A DNA stretch of 64,000 nucleotides from Alcanivorax jadensis T9 (GTDB lineage: Bacteria > Pseudomonadota > Gammaproteobacteria > Pseudomonadales > Alcanivoracaceae): positions 310,001 to 374,000 of the forward strand of contig NZ_ARXU01000001.1 of the NCBI RefSeq assembly GCF_000756655.1, read 5' to 3'. Every line of letters starts with the position of its first letter. Positions within the stretch are counted from its first letter, which is position 1. The notes below the pieces were generated by a model that searched no databases, was not told the origin of the DNA, and saw only the letters and a program-made list of their open reading frames with translations. Below are positions 9,440 to 18,379 of the stretch, piece by piece. Position numbers and translations under genes: made by a program.

Positions 9440-10303
9440 TCATGCGTGGTGAAGTAATTGACGCTTGCGGAAAATTCGCAGCGGTGTGTTGATCACATCA
9501 AAGGTCTCTTCCTGACCACTGAAACGCAGGCTTTCCTTGGTGCCGAGGCAGAGATAGCCGCCCATGTCCAGGCTGTCACTGAACAGTCGAATCACTCGGG
9601 CCTGCAGGGCGCGATCAAAGTAGATCAGCACATTGCGGCACAGGATAACGTGCATTTCACCAAAAACCTGATCCGTTGCCAGGTCATGGTCAGCAAAAAC
9701 GATATTGCGCTTGAGGCGCTGCTCCATAATCACGCTGTCATAGCGCGCGGTGAAGTAGTCAGACAGTGAGTGTCGCCCCCCTGCCCTGCGATAATTGTCA
9801 CCATACTGCTTTACCGCCTCAATGGAATAGATCCCTTTTTTGGCGGAGGCCAGCACATTCTTGTCGATATCGGTGGCATAGATCATGGCGCGGTCGTAGA
9901 GCCCTTCTTCCTCCAGAAGGATGGCCATGGAATAAATTTCCTCGCCGGTTGAGCAACCGGCATGCCATATCTTGATAAAGGGAAAGGTTTTCAATACCGG
10001 CACCACGTCCTCACGGAAGGCCCGGTAGAACTCCGGATCCCGGTACATCTCGGTCACATTGACGGTGAGATCGTTGAGCAGGGTCACGAAGAACGGCCGG
10101 TCCCGCAGTACCTTGTCGGTCATTTCCATGATCGAGGCGAAGCCGGACATGGTCATCCGATGCATGACCCGGCGACGAATGGAGGCCTTGCTGTAGGAGC
10201 GAAAATCGTACCCGTACATCTGGTAGATAGCCTCCAGCAACAGCCGGATCTCGATATCCTCCACATTGATCTCATCATCATCGATGGGGTACGGCTCAGC
10301 CAT
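9440..10303 (-). CDS. CheR-type protein-glutamate O-methyltransferase
   Basis: The 287-residue protein has the CheR N-terminal helical domain (about 15-75) and the C-terminal SAM-dependent methyltransferase domain. Motifs seen are the SAM-binding loop WHAGCSTGEE (about 113-122), ATDID, and CRNVLIYFD, which is diagnostic for CheR. It uses S-adenosylmethionine to methylate glutamates, normally in chemoreceptor coiled coils. No chemoreceptor is encoded in the window, so its substrate is unknown. The gene begins 18 bases after the hybrid kinase gene and is followed after 13 bases by the receiver gene. Confidence 0.93.
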   Translation of the reverse strand: MAEPYPIDDDEINVEDIEIRLLLEAIYQMYGYDFRSYSKASIRRRVMHRMTMSGFASIMEMTDKVLRDRPFFVTLLNDLTVNVTEMYRDPEFYRAFREDVVPVLKTFPFIKIWHAGCSTGEEIYSMAILLEEEGLYDRAMIYATDIDKNVLASAKKGIYSIEAVKQYGDNYRRAGGRHSLSDYFTARYDSVIMEQRLKRNIVFADHDLATDQVFGEMHVILCRNVLIYFDRALQARVIRLFSDSLDMGGYLCLGTKESLRFSGQEETFDVINTPLRIFRKRQLLHHA

Positions 10304-10321
10304 TTATTGATCCTCCAGGGC

Positions 10322-13300
10322 CTACTTGTGGAGCCAAACCCGCAACAGCGAGGTGAGTTTTGCCATATCAATCGGCTTGGAGCAATAATCGTTGGCGCCC
10401 GCCTGAATACATTTGGCCCGGTCGTCCTTCATGGCCTTGGCGGTGAGTGCCAGCATCGGCAGTTTCTGGAAGCGGCCCTGCTCGCGGATATGCGTCATGG
10501 CCTCATAGCCATCCATCTCCGGCATCATGATATCCATCAGCACGATATCCATATCCGGGTGCTCTTCCAGAACATCCAGTGCTTCTCGACCATTGTTGGC
10601 AATGGTGATATCGAAACCCAGCTCTTCAAGCTGGGCCGACAGCGCATAGATATTGCGCATATCATCATCCACCAGCAGTAGCTGCTTACCTTCGAAAATA
10701 TCGTCACGATGCTCGATGGCATCTGTGCTGGTGCGGCGGTTGGCCGGCAACGTGGACTCCAGCCAGTGCAGGAACAGGGACGCTTCATTCAGCAGCCGCT
10801 CATGAGAGCGCTCTGTCTTGAGAATGATCCGGTCAGCGTATTTGCGCAGCTTCGCTTCTTCTTCCCGGGTCATGTCTTTGCCGGTGTAAATGACCACCGG
10901 AACGCTGTCATAGCTTTCACTGGCATGAAGGGTTTCCAGCAGTTCGAAACCGCTCATGTCTGGCAGAGTCAAATCCAGAATCATGCAGTCGAACACGGTT
11001 TCACGCAGGGCTTTCAGCGCCTCCTCACCACTGGTTGCAGCCGTGATTTCCACCCCTTTCTGGTCAAACAGCTCGCGAATACTCTCGTGCTGGATCTCGC
11101 TGTCTTCCACCACCAGCAAACGGCGCACATTGGTTTCGATGGCACCTTCAATCTTGGCAAAGGCAGAGAGGATGTCATCCTGCTTGGCCGGCTTGGTAAG
11201 GAAATCGATGGCACCCAGTTCGAGGGCTTTCTTGCGCTCATCACGTCCCGACAGAAAATGCACAGGAATATCCTTGGTGCGCGGGTCTGCCTTGAGTTTT
11301 TCCATCACTTCCCAGCCATCAATGCCCGGCAGGCCGATATCCAGAATGATGGCACTGGGGCGGTAGTGGCTGGCGTATTCAAGTGCTGCCTCCCCGTCCG
11401 AACAGATATTCCCTTCCAGCCCATAGTCGGCGGCCAATTCCAGCAAGACATTGGCGAATTCGCTGTCATCCTCGACGATCAGTACGGTCTTTTCGCGTAC
11501 AACGAAATCATCCCGGGCTGTTTCCGCATGCGTCAGTGGTGCGGTATGCGCTTCCGCATTCGTGCCAATATCTGCTTCCTGGGTCGCACCGCTGGCTGAC
11601 GCTTCCATGGACTCCTCGGAGCCTTCTGGCAGATACAGCATGAAGGTAGAACCCGTGCCTTCCCCGTCACTGTAAAGGCTGATCTCGCCGCCCAGCAGGC
11701 GTGCCAGCTCCCGGGAAATGGTCAGCCCCAGGCCGGTACCGCCATATTTCCGGCTGGTAGTCCCATCTGCTTGCTGGAAGGCCTCGAAGATCAGCTTCTG
11801 TTTTTCCGACGCAATGCCAGTCCCAGTATCGGTCACAGCAAACTTGATCGTCTGGTCACGCAGCAACTGGCGAGAAGGCAGTGATTCGTCTTCCTCCGGG
11901 CGGGCAATGGTCAGCGTCACCGAACCTTGCTCGGTGAATTTCAGGGCGTTGGAAAGCAGATTCTTGATGATCTGCTCCAGGCGCTGACGATCGGTGTAGA
12001 AGTAATCGGGCAGGTTGTCGCCCAGATTGACGTGAAAATCCAGATTGCGACTTTCCGCCACATGGGCAAAGTTGCGCCGGAAATGCTCACTAATTTCCTG
12101 CGGTGACAGGTCATCAATGATGACATCCATCTTGCCTTCCTCGATCTTGGAAATATCGAGGATATCGTTGATCAGGCTGAGAAGATCCGAGCCGGCAGAA
12201 TGGATTACCTGGGCGTGTTCTACCTGTTTATCATCCAGATTGCCTTTCTTGTTCTGGCCCAGCGCATTGGAGAGAATCAGGATCGAGTTGAGCGGCGTCC
12301 GCAGTTCGTGGCTCATGGTGGAGAGGAACTCGGATTTGTACTTGGAGGACATTTCCAGTTCGCGGATCTTGTCTTCCAGCTCGTGGCGCAGCAGCTCAAG
12401 CTCGTCATTCTTCTGCGCCATCTCACTCTTCTGTTCAGTAAGCAAACGCGCCTGGGCTTCCAGCTCTTCGTTGGTAACGCGCAATTCTTCCTGCTGAGCC
12501 TGCAAACTCTCTTCAGACGCGCGCAAGGCCTGGGTCTGTGACTCCAGCTCCTCGTTGATCGCCTTGAGTTCTTCCTGCTGCTGCTGCAGGCGTGACTCCG
12601 AAGCAGACAGCTCCATGGCCTGCTCTTCCAGGTCTTCATTGACCTGGGCCATCTCTTCTTTCTGTCGCTCAAGAGCGACAGCCTGCTCCTGGGTCTGTTC
12701 AAGCATTTGCGCGAGACGCATGCGGCTTTGCACGCTATGCACAGACACCGCGATTACGGACACGCATTGTTCCAGGAATGTCAGGTCTTCGTCACTGAAT
12801 TCACGGAAAGCGCCGATTTCGAGCACGCCCTTGATCTCATCATCATGGACAACCGGCATCACCATCACATTGCGAGCCTGCCCGGCGCCGGTTCCGGAAG
12901 CGATACTGATGTAATCCTCCGGCACCTGCTCCAGGAGGATACTTTTGCGTTCCAGTGCGCACTGGCCAACCAAAGACTCGCCCAGCTTGAAGGTGTTGGC
13001 CAGATGCTTGCGCCGCTGCATGGCATAGGAACTACTCAGGGTGAGCTGCTCGGTGGATGGGTCGAAGCTGTAAAACGCCCCCACCTGAGCTTCCAGTACC
13101 GGCACCAGGAAACTGAGCATGTTGTTGCCCAGCTGCTCAAAGCTCATCTCACCACGCATGCGGTTGTTGAGCTCAGCCAGATGATTCTTGATGGTTTCCT
13201 GGCGGCGGTCCTCGGTGTGGCGCTTTATCAGCGAGTCACGCATCTTGCGAATGGCGTGCAGCAGGTGGCCAGTCTCGTCACGGCCTCCCTTTTCAATCTT

Positions 13301-13993
13301 GGTATCCCACTTGCCATTGGCAATATTATCGGCCGCGTTCACTGCGCCTTCCAGTGGCAAGGTAATGGCGCGTGTGACACGCAGGGCAATCAGGGCCAAT
13401 AAGGTAAAGGCAACCAGCCCAAGGAACAGGCCGATTTTCTGGGTACTGAGATTATCGGAACGACTGGAATTGAGCGTGTCGCGAAACGCTTCGTAGCGTT
13501 GCTTCTCAAACGCTTTCTGGTGGGTCTCGTAGGCATCCTGCAGGCTGCGAACATGGCTGATGCGCTGATACAGATCATCCGAAGCCGTATCGTTGTCAAT
13601 CAGGCTGCGCGCCAGAGTGGTGGCTTCACCAATGTAGGCACTGAAACTACTGCGCAAGTCTTCAACGCTGCCCGACAGGCTGGGGTCGGTGCGACGGATA
13701 TCCGCCAGCCGTTGCTCGAACTCGGCGGCACGACTCTGCGCTTCCTGTAAGAGATCCGGATCGGCCTGGGTGATGGCCGCAATAAAGGACTCACTGATGG
13801 CAATGAAATCCACATTGTTGGCGTTAACCAGCTCCAGAACCGGGAAGTCCTGACTCTCGATCCGTTTCAGATGATCAATATTGGTTTCGGCAATGTAGAA
13901 GCTGTAGGCCGCATAGACCACAAACAACACAATACCCAGTCCGGCCACAGACAGAATCTTCAGCCGCACAGACAGGTTCTGGAACCAGTTCAT
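10322..13993 (-). CDS. Membrane hybrid histidine kinase with HAMP, GAF, coiled coil and three receiver domains
   Basis: The 1223-residue protein has transmembrane helices at about 12-33 and 186-205 flanking a helical periplasmic sensor, a HAMP linker (about 206-260), a GAF domain (about 285-425), a long coiled coil (about 428-552), a HisKA domain with phospho-accepting His562 (MSHELRTPLN), an HATPase domain (N-box about 675-685, DTGTGIA 722-728, GGTGLGLT 751-758), and three receivers with Asp885, Asp1007 and Asp1154. The coiled coil repeats a QxEEL...NEELExQ pattern. It starts at ATG 13993 behind a GAGAGGG ribosome site and heads the signalling/gsp gene run. The sensed signal cannot be read from the sequence. 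Receivers may form a relay to the two separate response regulators. Confidence 0.93.
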   Translation of the reverse strand: MNWFQNLSVRLKILSVAGLGIVLFVVYAAYSFYIAETNIDHLKRIESQDFPVLELVNANNVDFIAISESFIAAITQADPDLLQEAQSRAAEFEQRLADIRRTDPSLSGSVEDLRSSFSAYIGEATTLARSLIDNDTASDDLYQRISHVRSLQDAYETHQKAFEKQRYEAFRDTLNSSRSDNLSTQKIGLFLGLVAFTLLALIALRVTRAITLPLEGAVNAADNIANGKWDTKIEKGGRDETGHLLHAIRKMRDSLIKRHTEDRRQETIKNHLAELNNRMRGEMSFEQLGNNMLSFLVPVLEAQVGAFYSFDPSTEQLTLSSSYAMQRRKHLANTFKLGESLVGQCALERKSILLEQVPEDYISIASGTGAGQARNVMVMPVVHDDEIKGVLEIGAFREFSDEDLTFLEQCVSVIAVSVHSVQSRMRLAQMLEQTQEQAVALERQKEEMAQVNEDLEEQAMELSASESRLQQQQEELKAINEELESQTQALRASEESLQAQQEELRVTNEELEAQARLLTEQKSEMAQKNDELELLRHELEDKIRELEMSSKYKSEFLSTMSHELRTPLNSILILSNALGQNKKGNLDDKQVEHAQVIHSAGSDLLSLINDILDISKIEEGKMDVIIDDLSPQEISEHFRRNFAHVAESRNLDFHVNLGDNLPDYFYTDRQRLEQIIKNLLSNALKFTEQGSVTLTIARPEEDESLPSRQLLRDQTIKFAVTDTGTGIASEKQKLIFEAFQQADGTTSRKYGGTGLGLTISRELARLLGGEISLYSDGEGTGSTFMLYLPEGSEESMEASASGATQEADIGTNAEAHTAPLTHAETARDDFVVREKTVLIVEDDSEFANVLLELAADYGLEGNICSDGEAALEYASHYRPSAIILDIGLPGIDGWEVMEKLKADPRTKDIPVHFLSGRDERKKALELGAIDFLTKPAKQDDILSAFAKIEGAIETNVRRLLVVEDSEIQHESIRELFDQKGVEITAATSGEEALKALRETVFDCMILDLTLPDMSGFELLETLHASESYDSVPVVIYTGKDMTREEEAKLRKYADRIILKTERSHERLLNEASLFLHWLESTLPANRRTSTDAIEHRDDIFEGKQLLLVDDDMRNIYALSAQLEELGFDITIANNGREALDVLEEHPDMDIVLMDIMMPEMDGYEAMTHIREQGRFQKLPMLALTAKAMKDDRAKCIQAGANDYCSKPIDMAKLTSLLRVWLHK

Positions 13994-14240
13994 TCAGATA
14001 GCCCTCTCGCCTTTCCGGCTTTTTGTTCTCAGTGCCCCCCGAAAGGGCTAAGCCTGAATCTGCGATCAGATTGCAGAAGCAGGCTAAGACTAAAGTGTGA
14101 GGCTACCAGAAAGCCTGGCAACACGACAATAAAGTGCCTGAAGTTGCGTAACCAGGTGGTTGATTTGGCTGGAATTATTTTCGACTAGCGGTGATGGCAA
14201 ATGATACTGGAGATGGAGGGTATAGCAGGAAGGGTAAAGC

Positions 14241-14326
14241 TGGTGCCCGGGGCGGGACTTGAACCCGCACGACCAAAGGTCAACGGATTTTAAGTCCGTT
14301 GCGTCTACCAATTTCGCCACCCGGGC
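14241..14326 (-). tRNA. tRNA-Leu (anticodon UAA)
   Basis: An 86-base class II tRNA with acceptor stem GCCCGGG/CCCGGGC, anticodon loop CTTAAAA (UAA), a long variable arm, T-loop GGTTCAAGTCC, and an encoded CCA end. It is the last gene of the Gly-Cys-Leu cluster and is followed downstream by the hybrid kinase gene on the same strand after about 250 bases. Confidence 0.97.
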
Positions 14327-14348
14327 GGTGACCGTGCAGGTCAATAAT

Positions 14349-14422
14349 TGGAGGCGCGGGTCGGAATCGAACCGGCGTTAACGGAGTTGCAGTCCGCTGC
14401 ATAACCACTCTGCCACCGCGCC
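14349..14422 (-). tRNA. tRNA-Cys (anticodon GCA)
   Basis: A 74-base tRNA with acceptor stem GGCGCGG/CCGCGCC, anticodon loop CTGCAAC (GCA), T-loop GGTTCGATTCC, discriminator U as usual for tRNA-Cys, and an encoded CCA end. It is the middle gene of the three-tRNA cluster. Confidence 0.97.
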
Positions 14423-14441
14423 TTTAAACTGTTTACCAAGA

Positions 14442-14468
14442 AAAAACCTCGGCGGAACCGAGGTTTTT
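14442..14468. terminator. Perfect hairpin with U-tract between tRNA-Gly and tRNA-Cys
   Basis: An 11-base perfect stem (AAAAACCTCGG / CCGAGGTTTTT) with a 5-base loop lies in the 53-base spacer between tRNA-Gly and tRNA-Cys. It has terminator form on both strands. If it works fully on the minus strand, tRNA-Cys and tRNA-Leu would get little transcription from the upstream promoter; partial termination or use as a processing signal are alternatives. Confidence 0.6.
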
Positions 14469-14475
14469 GAAAACT

Positions 14476-14551
14476 TGGAGCGGGAAACGAGATTCGAACT
14501 CGCGACCCCAACCTTGGCAAGGTTGTGCTCTACCAGCTGAGCTATTCCCGC
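14476..14551 (-). tRNA. tRNA-Gly (anticodon GCC)
   Basis: A 76-base tRNA with acceptor stem GCGGGAA/TTCCCGC, anticodon GCC within CTTGCCAAG, D-arm AGCTCAGCTGGTAGAGC, T-loop GGTTCGAAT-type, and encoded CCA. It is the first gene of the tRNA cluster, directly behind a strong promoter. The order tRNA-Gly, tRNA-Cys, tRNA-Leu after pgsA matches the glyW-cysT-leuZ locus of Escherichia coli. Confidence 0.97.
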
Positions 14552-14589
14552 TTTTTTCTGCCCCGAATCATGCGTCGTTGCGGGGAAGA

Positions 14590-14617
14590 ATTCTACTCAT
14601 CGCCCTCCCACTGTCAA
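14590..14617 (-). promoter_or_regulatory. Sigma70-type promoter of the tRNA cluster
   Basis: A consensus -35 TTGACA (14617-14612) and a -10 TAGAAT (14595-14590) are separated by 16 bases on the minus strand, followed by a GC-rich discriminator (CTTCCCCGC). This is the usual form of a stable-RNA promoter under growth-rate control. It lies about 40 bases before tRNA-Gly. Confidence 0.8.
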
Positions 14618-14713
14618 GCCGGGCCTGATTGTTTTTTCTGATTTTTCAGCACTTTGACTAAAAAATCCCCGATTCGCACCGCCCTCGGCACCAGGCAGGC
14701 TGCCACGGCCGAC

Positions 14714-15313
14714 TCAGTCCCCGCTTTTCAGTAACTCGGGGGCTGCCGCGCGCAGATAGGAGCCCATGGACCAGAGGGTCAACGCCGTAGCCAGATACAG
14801 CAGGCCATAACTGAGCCACAACCAGGGGGTCATGACGATATCGCCAAAAGCATCGAAACCAGGCTTCTGGGCCAGCAACAGGGTGATGGCTGTCATCTGG
14901 GTCACCGTCTTGATCTTGCCGAGCTGACTTACCGCCACTCTGCCCCGCTGCCCCAGTTCTGCCATCCACTCACGCAGGGCAGACACTGCAATTTCCCGGG
15001 AAACGATCACCATGGCGGGCACCGCCAGCCATGCCGTGGCATGAATCTGTACCAGCATCACCAGGGCCACGCCAACGATCAGCTTGTCCGCCACCGGGTC
15101 CAGAAAGGCCCCCAGGGGGCTGGTCTGATTCAGGCGCCGTGCCAGGTAGCCGTCCAACCAGTCGGTCACACCCGCAGCCAGAAACAGGGCCGCCGCACAC
15201 ATGTCGCTCCATTTGAACGGCAAATAGAACACCAGAACCAGAACGGGAATTGCCAATACACGAATCATGGTCAGAATATTGGGCAAATTCAGGATCGGGC
15301 TCGTTTTCTGCAT
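14714..15313 (-). CDS. pgsA: CDP-diacylglycerol--glycerol-3-phosphate 3-phosphatidyltransferase
   Basis: This integral membrane enzyme makes phosphatidylglycerol-phosphate, the committed step to phosphatidylglycerol and cardiolipin. The CDP-alcohol phosphotransferase motif is complete: DG-x2-AR-x8-G-x3-D-x3-D (from DWLDGYLARR through GAFLDPVADK). Several hydrophobic helices follow. The ATG at 15313 gives 199 residues beginning MQKTSPILNLPN, which aligns with known PgsA starts; the frame also has a TTG at 15328 that would add five residues. It lies between uvrC and the tRNA cluster, the same order as in Escherichia coli. Confidence 0.95.
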   Translation of the reverse strand: MQKTSPILNLPNILTMIRVLAIPVLVLVFYLPFKWSDMCAAALFLAAGVTDWLDGYLARRLNQTSPLGAFLDPVADKLIVGVALVMLVQIHATAWLAVPAMVIVSREIAVSALREWMAELGQRGRVAVSQLGKIKTVTQMTAITLLLAQKPGFDAFGDIVMTPWLWLSYGLLYLATALTLWSMGSYLRAAAPELLKSGD

Positions 15314-15514
15314 AGGTACTACCGCCAAAATAAGGGCCTGTTGATACGCTGCGCGGCCGTCGCATACCTGAAAAAAGCATGGGAAGCGGCACGAACGCAG
15401 GGCATGGCCAGCCTCAATACCCGCGGAACTGGAACACAGCGGGCACTAACAGGCCGAAAGGACCAGTATAACGGAAAGCCGACTGTGACTCATTGCCGAT
15501 TTTGCGACCAGCGC

Positions 15515-17338
15515 CTAGTCATGAAACCAATCGTAGAGAGTTTGCGCCATCTGGGCATTGATACCCGGCACCCGCGCCAGCTCTCCGGCGGAGGCATTGC
15601 GCAACTGTTTGAGGCCGCCAAAATGTGTCAGCAGCGCCTTGCGGCGCTTCGGGCCAATACCGGGAATCTCGTCCAGGGAGGACTGCTTGCGAGTCTTGCC
15701 GCGTCGGGCTCGATGCCCGGTTAGTGCAAACCGGTGGGCCTCATCACGGACCTGTTGCAGCAGATGCAACGCGGAATGGGATGGCCCCGGCACCAGCTCC
15801 TGCCCATCAGGCAAATACAACACTTCAAAGCCTGGCCGCCGACTGGGCCCCTTACCAATGCCCATCACCCGAACCCGGTCTTGAAGACCCAGCTCCTGCG
15901 CCACATCCCAGGCGCGCTGCATCTGCCCCTTACCACCATCGATCAGCAACAGATCCGGCAATCTGCCCTGCTCCTTGATTACCCGCTGATAGCGACGTCG
16001 CACCGCCTCTTCCAGCGCTTCATAGTCATCCCCGGCATGGGCCGGGGCCACGTTGAAGTGCCGGTAGTCGGTTTTCCTGGCTCCCTGCTGATCGAAGACA
16101 ACACAGGACGCCACCGCTTTTTCACCCTGGGTATGGCTGATATCAAAACACTCGATGCGACGCACCGGCTCATCCGCCCCAAGCAACGCTTCAAGAGACA
16201 GAAAACGCTGCTCCATGTGCTCGCGGGCCGCCAGTTCCGCTGCCAGGGATTGCTGGGCATTGGTCTGCGCCATGTCGATCCAGGCAGCCCGCTCGCCTCT
16301 TACTCGCCAGGCCAGACGAACCTTCTTGCCCCAATGGCCGCTCAAAGCCTGCTGCAACGCCTCCGCGCTGGTGGGCTCCAGACCCAGCAGGATTTCCTGA
16401 GGCTGCACCGGATCTTCCCGGTCGCCCAGGTAATACTGGGCCAGGAACGCTTCCAGAATTTCGTTTTGATCCTCTTCGCCACGGGTATCCGGCCGGAAGG
16501 TGCGGTGGCCAAGAATCCGGCCACCGCGAATCATCAACACTTCAACCACTGCCAGGCCATGACGGCTATCAATGGCCACCACATCCAGATTGCCCTGACC
16601 GGTTTCCGCGTATTGCTTCTGCTGTACAGATTGAATCGCCGCTAGCTGGTCGCGCACGATCGCGGCCCGCTCGAAATCCAGAGACTGGGACGCGGCATCC
16701 ATTTCCGCACTAAGCTGCTCGACCACTTCCCTGCTGCGGCCATCGAGGAAGTCCATGGCCAGTTTCACCTGATGGGCATAGGCTTCCTCGCTGACCAGAC
16801 CAACGCAGGGGGCGGTACAGCGATTGATCTGATGCTGCAGGCAGGGCCGTGTCCGGTTGCGGAAGTAGCTGTCGCTGCAATTGCGCACCCGAAAGACTTT
16901 TTCCACCAGGGAAAGCGCTTCCCGTACTGCACCACCACTGGGGTAAGGGCCGAAATAGTGACTGCCGCTGCGACGGCTACCTCGATGAAAGGTGATGCGC
17001 GGGAACCGGTCCGCGGAGGTGATACGAATGTAGGGATAGGATTTGTCGTCGCGCAGCAGAATGTTATAGGGCGGCCGCAGCTCCTTGATCAGCGATTGCT
17101 CCAGCAGCAAGGCTTCTGCCTCGCTGCCGGTGACCGTAGTCTGGACACTGGCAATACGGCCTACCAAAGCCCGGGTCTTCGCGCTGGTGATGTTCTTCTG
17201 GAAATAACTGCTCAGACGCGCCTGTAAATTACGCGCCTTGCCCACATAAAGGACGTCACCGCCACCATTGAGCATGCGATAGACACCCGGCTTGCGGGCA
17301 CAATGATCCAGAAAATGTTGGGGATCGAACTCTGACAA
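15515..17338 (-). CDS. uvrC: Excinuclease ABC subunit C
   Basis: The 607-residue UvrC makes the two incisions in nucleotide excision repair. Domains in order: GIY-YIG nuclease (GVYRMLNGGG then LYVGKARNLQ, about 18-45), a Cys-rich region (about 155-180), a UVR motif that binds UvrB (about 200-240), an RNase H-like nuclease domain (CFDISH about 400), and C-terminal helix-hairpin-helix motifs (IPGIGPKRRKALL). The start codon is TTG at 17338; the encoded SEFDPQHFLDHCARKPGVY agrees with the known UvrC N-terminus and there is no earlier ATG in frame. It is paired with gacA/uvrY, as in many gammaproteobacteria. Confidence 0.97.
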   Translation of the reverse strand: MSEFDPQHFLDHCARKPGVYRMLNGGGDVLYVGKARNLQARLSSYFQKNITSAKTRALVGRIASVQTTVTGSEAEALLLEQSLIKELRPPYNILLRDDKSYPYIRITSADRFPRITFHRGSRRSGSHYFGPYPSGGAVREALSLVEKVFRVRNCSDSYFRNRTRPCLQHQINRCTAPCVGLVSEEAYAHQVKLAMDFLDGRSREVVEQLSAEMDAASQSLDFERAAIVRDQLAAIQSVQQKQYAETGQGNLDVVAIDSRHGLAVVEVLMIRGGRILGHRTFRPDTRGEEDQNEILEAFLAQYYLGDREDPVQPQEILLGLEPTSAEALQQALSGHWGKKVRLAWRVRGERAAWIDMAQTNAQQSLAAELAAREHMEQRFLSLEALLGADEPVRRIECFDISHTQGEKAVASCVVFDQQGARKTDYRHFNVAPAHAGDDYEALEEAVRRRYQRVIKEQGRLPDLLLIDGGKGQMQRAWDVAQELGLQDRVRVMGIGKGPSRRPGFEVLYLPDGQELVPGPSHSALHLLQQVRDEAHRFALTGHRARRGKTRKQSSLDEIPGIGPKRRKALLTHFGGLKQLRNASAGELARVPGINAQMAQTLYDWFHD

Positions 17339-17409
17339 GGGATAGGTCTCGGCCAGTTACTGCACCAAAAGTGTAACAGTTCCGGCCGGCCTATTACTCC
17401 CTTTTGCGT

Positions 17410-18063
17410 TCAGGAAACGGTGTTCTCTACCGCATCCAGCATGCCATGGCGCACTGCCAGCAACGCCATTTCCACATCGCTGGTCACGCCCAGCTTGTCG
17501 AAAATGCGATAACGGTAAGTGTTGACAGTTTTCGGAGACAGGCAAAGTTTATCGGCCACATCCTGCACTTTGTGGCAGTTGACGATCATCATCATGATCT
17601 GCAACTCACGCTCTGAGAGCATATCCAGCAGGGATGCATCATCGCCAGTGTAAGGCTTGAGGGCCATGGTCTGGGCAATTTCCGGGCTGATATAACGTTG
17701 CCCGGTGGTGACAATCTTGATGGCGCGGACCATTTCTTCCAGGTCCGCACCCTTGGTCATATAGCCTGCGGCACCGGCTTTCATCAGGCGGGAAGGAAAG
17801 GGCTCTTCCTCACACATGGTCACGGCGATGACACGAACACCCTCGTCCACGCGCAACAATTTACGGGTTGCTTCAAGACCACCGATACCCGGCATCTTGA
17901 TGTCCATCAGCACCACATCCGGCACGGTATCCTTGGCCATCTGCACTGCCTGCTCGCCGGAGCTGGCTTCGCCAACCACCCGCAAGCCTTCCACTTCATC
18001 CAGCATTCTGGCAATGCCGGTTCTGACCAGATCATGGTCGTCCACTACCAATACTTTGATCAT
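17410..18063 (-). CDS. gacA: GacA/UvrY-family response regulator
   Basis: The 217-residue regulator has a receiver domain with Asp54 (LMDIKMPGIGG) and a LuxR-type helix-turn-helix at about 150-210 (LSERELQIMMMI, LSPKTVNTYRYRIFDKLGV). In relatives it is activated by the BarA/GacS kinase and drives small RNAs that sequester CsrA/RsmA, switching metabolism, biofilm and secretion. No small RNA with repeated GGA loops was seen nearby. Its position before uvrC is the classical uvrY-uvrC arrangement. The cognate kinase is not in the window. Confidence 0.93.
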   Translation of the reverse strand: MIKVLVVDDHDLVRTGIARMLDEVEGLRVVGEASSGEQAVQMAKDTVPDVVLMDIKMPGIGGLEATRKLLRVDEGVRVIAVTMCEEEPFPSRLMKAGAAGYMTKGADLEEMVRAIKIVTTGQRYISPEIAQTMALKPYTGDDASLLDMLSERELQIMMMIVNCHKVQDVADKLCLSPKTVNTYRYRIFDKLGVTSDVEMALLAVRHGMLDAVENTVS

Positions 18064-18379
18064 TACTGCTTCCCCCGGGTAATTCCTTTACCCACTTCTT
18101 TTTCAGTAAGGCACGAAGGGTAGCGTCTGTGCACCCGCATGCATAGGGTCTTGATATCAAACGATGACATTCCTCACGCCACCCCGGATATTTCCATTCT
18201 TGTATGCCCAGCATCCATGCAAAGCAACTATTTTCCAAATCACGACCCAGCCTCGCACAGACCCAAACCAGAACCTGTTAGCCATTGGTCGCGTTGACGC
18301 CCGGACTAAAAGCACTAACCATAGGCGTTAACCTGCGCCCCAACGGGCTACCAACAGCGACAATGACAAAGGACACCCC
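18064..18379. other. Divergent intergenic region between gacA and cstA
   Basis: These 316 bases separate two divergent genes and must hold both promoters. A TTGACG at 18294-18299 on the plus strand could be the -35 element for cstA, but its -10 partner is weak. A ribosome site AAAGGA lies just before the cstA ATG. No convincing gene or RNA was found. Confidence 0.4.
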
